Below are positions 56,840-64,000 of a stretch of 64,000 bases of DNA, one piece after another. The stretch's first letter is position 1. Every line of letters starts with the position of its first letter. The notes beneath the pieces were generated by a model. That model searched no databases and was not told where the DNA came from. It saw nothing but the letters and a program-made list of their open reading frames with translations. The DNA comes from Homarus americanus (taxonomy: Eukaryota; Arthropoda; Malacostraca; Decapoda; Nephropidae), in NCBI RefSeq assembly GCF_018991925.1, contig NW_024725489.1, positions 6,743,916 to 6,807,915 of the forward strand. The letters are read 5' to 3'. A program made the position numbers and the translations under genes.

Positions 56840-57010
56840 CATATATCTTTGCCATCTGAGGAAGTTTTCACAAACCCTCTTTTTTAGTTTCATTAAAATT
56901 TACTAAATATCAGCTAACTTAATGCTACCCTAACCTAATCCTCCAAATAGTGTTTGGGTAGTTAATCTTTAGGTGAAATAAGCAAGGGATGATTCTTCAG
57001 GTGATCTGAT
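56840..57010. repeat. Duplicated flank of gene D (matches 37858-37974 plus 39450-39490)
   Basis: Shared strings are atatatctttgccatctgag, ttttttagtttcattaa, atgctaccctaacctaatcc and gattcttcaggtga. In copy B the LINE 3' end inserted in the middle. Confidence 0.8.
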
Positions 57011-57542
57011 GTACTGACCACGGTCGTACATGTTAGTTAACGTAAAATCAGACGATTCATATTACGCTCAAAGCCCATACAACATGTAGCTATAACTTCT
57101 CTATTGAGTTCCCCAATTGAGATATCCATTTTCTCCCCATTTCAGAATGCCTCAATCATCCGTTTTCTCTCGAGTAGGGCCGAGACTCTGATATTCATTA
57201 GTATCTCTCATTATGTTATGAAATTTTAAATTGCAGCTGAAATCTTTCATGTTACATTAAGTTAGATATGACTACTGACAGATGAAACATTCAAGATCCC
57301 TTGTGAGTGATGTTGAAAGCTTCAACTGTATTTACTGTTTGTAGAATTGTCAATAAGTTTTGAGGAGAGTCGGCCAGTAGAAGCGACGAATCCCTAATAT
57401 TGCCCATGGGGGATGCCATGAGCTGCCAAATGATACTCAAGTTATATCATTTTGATTTCCAATCATCAGAGAATCTGATGTTTTTATTGAAATTATTGTC
57501 AGTTGTATATTTTAGAAAGTAATTAATATCCTGAAAAGAATA

Positions 57543-59842
57543 TAGGTAGTCCCCGACTTACGACTGCTTGGACTTGCGTCCATCGGTGCTTACGACCTGC
57601 TCTGACCTTACGACCGGCGGGACATACGACCGCGGCAGTCGCGACCAAAATATTTTCAAATGATGCGCGCATTTTCTATACCGAAACGTTTCTGTCCCGG
57701 GAGAGAGCGTGGCGCGGCTTGGGTCGCCGCGTGGGTACACTCACTCAGTGGAGCGCTTAGTTGGTGTTTGGCTATCGTATCCTATACTGATCGCGCTGTG
57801 AACTTTCGTTATCGTATTTAATTGACTTTATAATGACTGGAAAGCGTAAAAGTGAGAGTGCTGGTGGTGCTCCAATGAAAAGGAGACAGGCAATTACTTT
57901 TGAGATGAAAATGAAGATAATAACGCAGCATGAGAATGGAAAACTGTAACAACAATCTCACGTGACCTAGGTTTCTCACACTCGACTATATCCACTATTC
58001 TGAAGAACAAGGAACGTATTCGTGATGTAGTGAAAGGAACAACACCTATAAAGGGAACTATAATTTCAAAGAAAAGACAAGGTCCTATTCACGATATGGA
58101 AAAATTATTGGTGATCTGGATAGAAGACCAGATACAGAAGCGTGTACCCTTAAGCCTTCTAACCACAGGCTAAAGCAAGAAGCCTGTTCCAAAGCTTGAA
58201 GGAGCAGGCAGGAGATGAATGTGATCAAACCTTTACATGAAGTCATGGGTGGTTTGATAGATTTAAAAAACGCTACAGTCTACACAATGTTAAGGTGAGT
58301 GGAGAGGCAGCTAGTGCTGATGTTGGTGCTGCCGAAGCTTTTAAGGAGGAGCTAAATCGTGTCATAGTGGAGGGAAATTATTTGACTGAGCAAATAATTA
58401 ATGTGGATGAAACTGGCTTATTATGGAAGTGCATGCCTGAACGGACATACATCCACAAAGAGGCGAAAACAATGCCAGGATTCAAGGCATTCAAGGACAG
58501 AATTACACTTCTGTTGGGGGGAATGTTGCTGGTTTAAAGCTAAAGCCCTTCATGATCTATCATTCAGATAACACACTGCCAGTGTTTTATCGCAGTAATA
58601 AGAAAGCCTGGATGACCTTAGCACTGTTTGAGGATTTGTTCATGACTTATTTCATTCCACGAGCCAGGGAGTATTGTTTGCAACAACGTTTTCCATTCAA
58701 GATTTTGCTGATTTTGGATAATGCTCCGGGACACCCACCACACCTGGACGACATGCACCCTGATGTTAAGGTAGTCTACATTCCACCTAATACTACCTCT
58801 ACATCAAACCCATGGATCAAGGTGCTATTGCTGCCTTTAAAGCGTATTATTTACGCACGACCTTCGCTCAGGCTGTTGCTGCTACTGAAGGTGAGAAAAC
58901 GCTCAGAGAGTTTTGGAAGGAGTACAATGTTTTGTCATGTATAAAGAACATTAGTGCAGCATGGGATCAGGTTACAAAACATTCAATGAATGAAATATGG
59001 AAGAAAATCCTGAAAAGATATGTGAACAGTTTCAAAGGATTTAATGAAAATGAAGTTATTTCGGACATTAGTAACAAGATAGTGGAGTTAGGTAAACAGC
59101 TGGAGTTAGAAATTGATAATGAAGATGTTGAACAGTTGGTTGAAAGTGTAGCAGAAGAGCTCAGTAACGAGGATCTTATTGAACTAGATGCACAGAAAAT
59201 TGCAGAGGAAGAAGAGAGACAAAATGTAGAAGAAGAACCTGCACCCCACAAAAAGTTTTCAGTGAAACAAATGGCAGAGGCATTTACTACATTTAATAAA
59301 GGAATGCAAATGTTTGACGGCATGGATAAAAATTTTGAGCGTTATGCCAATGTTGACAGAATGATCCAAGATGCACTTGCCTGCTACAGAGAAATATATA
59401 ATGAAAAGAAAAAACAAACTGTGCAGTCTAAATTGGACATCTATTTTAAGAAGTCCCCCAGTGCCGTCTCCTCACGCCCCACCAGTGCTGCCTCTTTACT
59501 CCCTCAAGATGATCCAATACCTTCAACCAGCAAGTTTCCACAGTCCATAAACCTGTCTGAAGAAAGCGACATTGATGACCCACCCAGCCCTGTCTCCTCC
59601 TCTGCTTCATCCAATTAATATAGTCCCGTGTGCATTCAGCTGACTACATTAAAAGTAAGTGCTCAGTCACACTGTATCCATTCCTCATTATTTATTACTT
59701 TTACTGTACTGTATTTCATTGTAGATTTTTTTATTTTTTTTTGAAGGAAAACAATTTTGACTTTTTTTTTTTTTTTTTATCTATGTCAGACTTCCGACCT
59801 GGATTTGGGTCCCTAGCCCCGTCGTAAGTCGGGGAGCACCTG
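57543..59842 (+). mobile_element. Tigger element with GTAGTCCCCGACTTACGAC ends
   Basis: Left taggtagtccccgacttacg, right cgtaagtcggggagcacctg. The empty site is preserved in unit 2 (60510-60525) and at 1470-1485, where 'aaaagaat' is directly followed by 'c(c/t)gtca'. The interior codes a TIGD1-like transposase. The MITE at 60864-61894 has the same type of ends. Confidence 0.88.
57832..59618 (+). pseudogene. TIGD1-like Tigger transposase, frameshifted
   Basis: ATG 57832 begins MTGKRKSESAGGAPMKRRQA then the HTH (ITFEMKMKIITQHENGK); a one-base change near 57947 leads to TISRDLGFSHSTISTILKNK. A stop at 58171 is followed by broken second-domain codons. From 58295 VSGEAASADVGAAEAF, INVDETGLLWKCM (first Asp), then after a frame change LILDNAPGHPPHL (second Asp) and the third Asp in NPWIKV/MDQGAIAAFKAYY (58812, another frame change). 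The C-terminal part 58812-59618 is open for 268 codons and ends in a Ser/Pro-rich tail after SKLDIYFKKSP. All catalytic Asp codons survive; at least four frame changes do not. Confidence 0.92.
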
Positions 59843-60863
59843 TCAGTCTTCTTATCTCCAAGATCTAATATCAAACTGTCAGTAGGCCCTTGTCTAAAAT
59901 TTGATGATGTCCATTTCAAAATTGCCTGGCAAGCTCAGACTCTGACTATATTGTAAACAATAGATGTAAGAAATTGATCTGACTCATGATGTAATGACCA
60001 CGGTCGTACACGTGAGTTAACATAATATCACACAATTCATATTACGCTCAATAGCCCATAAAACATGAAGCTATGCCTTCTGTATTGATTCCCCCATCTG
60101 AGGCGTCCATTTTCTTATCGCTTCAGGACGTCTGAGCCCACCGTTTCTCTAATTTCATGTATCTCCGAGATTATGATATTTCGTCATACCTCATGTCAGT
60201 TTCGGAGATTTGAAATTGGGAGAGAACCCAGTCACATTATATTGTATTAGATATGTCTGATTACAGATGAAACATTCAAGATCCCTTGTGAGTGATGTTG
60301 AATGCTTCAACTGTATTTATTGTTAGTAAAACTAGTCAAATAAGTGAGTGTTGAGTCTGCCAGTAAGTGACAAAGTACAGGTATACTAATATTGCCCTTG
60401 AGGGATGCCTGAGTTTCCAAATGCTACTGAGGTTAGATCAGTGCAATGCCCAAACATCAGAATGTAGTTCTATTCTTGTCAGTTGTGTATTTAAAAAAAA
60501 CCCATTAATCTCCCGAAAAGAATCCGTCAAACACCTTATCTTGAAAATCTAACGCATACCCATAGTGAGTTCCTTGTCTAAAATTCCGCCGCGGTAGTAA
60601 GAACGGCGTTGTCAGCGTGTGTATTAAACGCCCATTTCAATATTTCCTGGCAAGCTCAACCTCTGAAAAGATTGTAAAAAATAGATGTAAGAAATTCACC
60701 GTAGGCATGACACCGAGTTTCATAGCCAAATGTACAGCAACTGATTTAAATGAAAATTCTATCATTGCATAACTAGCCCTTTCTGGCAGGCCTGAGTTAC
60801 CAATTAGCCCAGTTGTTGCTGTAATAATATAAATTATTCCTTTATACAATTATTTGTACAATA

Positions 60864-61894
60864 CAGTCAGTCCTCGACTTATGACAGGGTTAGGGACCGA
60901 CGACCAGGTCCTAAGTCGAATTGGTCGTAAGTCGAAAATGCAAAAATAATACATAGAAAATCTAAAATGGGTCTCTTTTTCTTCTCAGCACCACAAGAAC
61001 TCTCACTTTTACGCTTGCCAGCCATTTTAAAGGGAATTACAAACACAAATTTTTGTCAGTACACAGCGCGATTGTTTTAGCTGTGGTTTGATATCAAACT
61101 ATCTCACTTGTTAACACTTGCCTGAATGAGTGTAGGGTAGTCGCTGGTACCTTTGATGCAGCTGAGTGAGATATCAAGTAATCTCATGGCGTGTCACCTT
61201 TGATACAGTCGTAGATTGGTTGATAGTTGAAATCGTCACGGCTATCCTGGGTTGTACTTGTAATTATCTTAGCTTGTAAGTTACACAAGACACACAGGTA
61301 CTGTTCTCTTCACTCGTTGTTCCTTGGTTTAATGTAAACGCATGTGGTGATTTTCTAGTTATATTGGGTAGTCATGTCTATACAATTATTTGTTATTGAT
61401 AGACTAATGAGCATTAGCTATTAGCTTGTAATTAGCTGATACAATTAGAGAGAATTGCAGCCTGGAGAGCTGGTCTCACGACACGACATTAGAGTCTCGG
61501 GTCTAGTTGTGAACTGGGGAAACTGGGCTGTGCTCTCTTGAGTCTGGTGCCTGGTGGTTGGAGAGTAATCACCCTTTAACACAGACATTTATCTAAAACA
61601 GCCTACTCACACACGGAGGGTTGAGTCTGTAGATTTATGAGCTGTACACCCGAGAAGGTGTGAAAGAACAAATGTTTATGTAGCTTTATGCTCAATAGTC
61701 TAGGTGGTAGAATGTATATAATGAATACATGTCCTTAGCCCATATTTATATAATATTAATGTGACAGAGGCTAATACACGATCACTAACGTCGGGACTCG
61801 AAAATACGTAATTTGAAAAATATTTTATACAACTGCGGCGATCGTATGTCCGGGTGGTCGTAAGTCGAGTAGGTCGTAAGTCGAGGAGTACCTG
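60864..61894. mobile_element. Tigger-type MITE (CTCGACTTAYGAC ends)
   Basis: Left cagtcagtcctcgacttatg, right cgtaagtcgaggagtacctg, TA at 60862-60863 and 61895-61896; 1031 bp. A minus-strand remnant near 61025-60990 (MAGKRKSESSCG-like codons) is the transposase start codon region of the element type at 57543. No further coding region. The middle (61180-61760) is unique sequence. Confidence 0.88.
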
Positions 61895-62084
61895 TAATAT
61901 ATAACACTATCCCTCCTTATAAAACCAAAAATGTCTGAAACTTAATCAAATGGAAATATATCCTAATAATATAAACTAAACCATCATCTAATAAGGAATG
62001 TTAACAAAATAAAGCACAGCAATATAGGAAACTACAGTAATTGAAGTAAGTTACAATATAGTACAGTATTGTATATTATAAGTA

Positions 62085-62911
62085 CAGTCAGTTCTGCTAC
62101 AACGCAATAGTTGTGTTCTTGTAAAACCTCGCTTTGTAGAAATTCGCGCAATAGAAATAACAGGGATTATGGAGAAAATAGGGTTAGGTGCAGATTACTA
62201 CTCGAAATCGAAAAAAAATTAGTAGTTAGCCTAACACAAAGGATAGCACAGTCTAAATAAATGTTACATTCATATCTAATAATGAAATCATACAGTAAAT
62301 GTAACACTTTACCTTGAAAAAATATGAATATAACTTGATGGGGGAGAAGGGTGATGTTGAGGTTGAAGAGTCATGCAGACAGGAGTTGAGAGTTGTCATC
62401 GTTATCATCAGGTGCAGCTTCGGTTGCATGATTGGGACGAAAAAACCTCTAATTCCAGAAGTGGATGACTGTGGTTCAGTGTCTTCAGTCTGCTTCTTGG
62501 GGGTTGACTTAAAAAAGACGTCTAATGTTTGCTGCTTTGCCGTCTTTCTTCTTTCATAAAGAAGCTGTTCATGAGGTGCCAAAAAATATTTAACACCACG
62601 AACTGGAATCGTGCTCCATTCTGCATTGTAGTCATTGTCTTCCAAGAGCTGCAACTGCTTATCAACTTCCCTCAGGATAGAAGACAAAAGAGAAGTGGGA
62701 AGCTCTCGTGAATCAATTGAACATGTGATGTTGAACATGAACTGTAAGCACTGCATAACCCCGCGCCAAGCGACAGTACACTTAAAACGTTCGAGTGGAA
62801 TCGCGTTACAGCCAACACACGTTCGCGTTTTACAAATGTCGTTCTTCTATTCATCAATCGCGTTATAACCAATTCGCATTGACAAAACACGCGTTGTAGC
62901 AGAAACGACTG
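62085..62911 (-). mobile_element. Pogo-type element with CAGTTCTGCTACAACGC ends
   Basis: Left cagtcagttctgctacaacg, right cgttgtagcagaaacgactg, TA at 62083-62084 and 62912-62913; 827 bp. It retains the 3' end of a transposase gene on the minus strand. It inserted downstream of, or in the 3' part of, the gypsy element. Confidence 0.88.
62253..62756 (-). pseudogene. Transposase C-terminal fragment (Tigger/pogo type)
   Basis: The minus frame reads LREVDKQLQLLEDNDYNAEW, then HEQLLYERRKTAKQQTLDVF and FKSTPKKQTEDTEPQSSTSG. The '(K/R)QxTLDxFF(K)' motif is the conserved C-terminal segment seen in the other Tigger proteins here (LDSFF, LDIYF). The catalytic core is absent, so this is an internally deleted element. 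Confidence 0.75.
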
Positions 62912-64000
62912 TAGTAGACACTAAAATAAAATAAAGAAAATATTCAAGTTGTATAGTCATTAAGGTATCTAGGAGGGTTTCTTTGTCGTTCTGGATATCT
63001 CCTGGAAGCAACTACCGGGTAGTCGCTCATTGGGAGAAGGTATAGTTTTATTAGGAGAACCTTGGAATTGCCCCAAAACCTCTGAAACTGTAGGACTTGC
63101 ATTTTCAGTTTCACTTATTTGAGGCTCTACTTCATTCATTATAGGATACACATCTGGAAGCACATTAGGAATAGGATTCGAATATGAATTAGTGGTTTCA
63201 TTATTTGAATTTTCATCTACCGGTACTAAAGCCTCCTCAGGGACTATTTCCTCATTTACTCTTTGAGGGCACTTCAGCAATTGGTCTATGTCTTTTCCCT
63301 ACATAGCCATCATAAACTTTCACTAAGTAATGTCTTTCTCCAAGCACTTTCTCCACTTTACCTTGCTCCCATTTTTCTTTTCCTCTATAATTTCTCACTT
63401 GCACTGAATCACCCAATTTCAGCACACGACAAACACGTGAAACAGTTCGGTTCGCCATGAATTCTTGTGCTACTTGTACTTTCTTCGTAAAAGATGGAAA
63501 TATTAAATCCAAACGAGTGTGCAGTTTCCTTCCCATCAGCAGCACAGAAGGGGCGATTCTTGTTGTAGAATGTGGAGTGATGCGATACGAAAGCAGGTAT
63601 CTTTGTAGGACAGTCTCAGCATCTTGCTTTAGTACTTCAGCTTGACGTAAGGCTGACTTAAGTACTTGAACTACTCTTTCTGCTTGACCATTCGTAGAAG
63701 GTTTATATATGCTGAGGATGTACGATGCAAAATACCGGTTGTTTAAGCAGAAATCCGCAAACTCTTTTGAAGTGAATTGCGGGCCATTACCCGAGACTAA
63801 AATCTCAGGTAATCCGTGTCTACTGAAAACCTCACGGAGAACCTTTACCGTAGCCTCGGCTGTAGTACTCTTCATTTGAACTACTTCAGGATACTTACTG
63901 TAAGCATCGACAAGTACAAAGTACATCTTTCCCAAGAATGGACTTGCAAAATCAGCATGAAGTTTTGACCAAGGTTTGGAAGGAAAAGTCCAAGGATGAA
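62912..64000 (-). mobile_element. Ty3/gypsy-type LTR retrotransposon, 3' coding part
   Basis: Minus-strand integrase and downstream polyprotein tail, running off the right window edge. I could not find a long terminal repeat; downstream sequence is interrupted by the pogo element at 62085-62911. Confidence 0.8.
62969..64000 (-). pseudogene. Gypsy-type integrase and C-terminal tail, partial
   Basis: Entering from the window edge, codons for WSKLHADF (first catalytic Asp, about 63970-63955) precede GKMYFVLVDAYSKYPEVVQM. The second Asp, in the usual DNGPQF motif, is Gly here (SGNGPQFTSKEF, near 63785). The Glu is present in TNGQAERVVQVLKSALR (about 63695). The rest of the core and a small-barrel-like segment (VLKLGDSVQVRNYRG, GKVEKVLGERHYLVKV) run to 63300, where a frame change separates a Glu/Asn-rich tail (63280-62969). 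Integrases of this type insert retroelement cDNA in the nucleus. The Asp-to-Gly change and the frame change mean this copy is inactive. Confidence 0.85.

Larger units (their letters stand above)
57010..60815. repeat. Two-unit tandem repeat (unit about 680-820 bp), first unit split by Tigger
   Basis: Unit 1 is 57010-57542 plus 59843-59990; unit 2 is 59991-60815. Both begin 'tgaccacggtcgtaca' and pass through 'attcatattacgctca', 'gatgaaacattcaagatccc', 'cctgaaaagaat' / 'cccgaaaagaat' and 'cctggcaagctca'. The partial copy at 1440-1785 shows that the unit is dispersed. No frame is conserved. Class unknown. Confidence 0.75.

Noticed and set aside
61180..61760. LTR of the gypsy element
   Set aside because: It lies inside a TA-flanked MITE (60864-61894) and has no TG...CA ends or second copy.

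Overview
This is eukaryotic, repeat-dominated DNA. I see no ribosome binding sites, operons or conventional host housekeeping genes, and no rRNA or tRNA gene that I can support. The mix of many Tigger/pogo-type DNA transposons, CR1-like LINEs, hAT, Tc1/mariner and Ty3/gypsy relics, long microsatellites and minisatellites fits an arthropod. I infer a decapod crustacean from the general style of the LINE and Tigger families; this cannot be proved from the window alone.

Layout. 1-1400: 5' half of a CR1-like LINE (minus). 2621-5650: a Tigger element with a MITE at its left end. 6490-21850: one plus-strand CR1-like LINE blown apart by a solo-LTR-like insert (7483-8022), a Tigger MITE (8663-9490) and an approximately 11 kb inverted-repeat element (about 9503-20682). 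That large element carries a degenerate coding relic related to a Cys-rich CXC-like family, and it was itself invaded by a hAT-like element (9570-12878) that contains an IS630/Tc1-like transposon with a spliced transposase (10370-12770). 22485-24010: 25-bp minisatellite with a MITE. 24389-26952: Tigger (minus transposase).

27,500-57,000 holds two diverged copies of a two-gene segment on the minus strand: genes A (27682-28599) and B (about 34903-35412), and genes C (47254-49734) and D (55235-55447). All share a TATA-like box, a putative signal peptide and the same N-terminal domain, but carry completely different tails: 5 x 34 aa (A), about 25 x 23 aa (C), or a 27-bp minisatellite (B and D). 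I consider this the best candidate for an undescribed host gene family. Transposons have since entered the segments: a GTF2IRD2-like hAT (30052-34214), a hAT MITE (34779-34981), a TA-flanked element with an intact 593-codon ORF (35628-37857), a LINE 3' end (37975-39450) and a nearly intact Tigger (49911-52437). Between the two segments lies a third Tigger-type family member (42415-47180) carrying two nested MITEs.

57,010-60,815 is a tandem repeat of about 680-820 bp units, one unit hit by another Tigger (57543-59842). 60864-62911 holds two more pogo-type elements, and the window ends in a Ty3/gypsy polyprotein (minus) with a damaged integrase.

The genes do not form a pathway. What the window records is an order of insertions, readable from nested target-site duplications and from paralogous empty sites. 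The two possibly functional protein sources are the secreted repeat-protein family (A and C) and the 593-aa transposase-like ORF.
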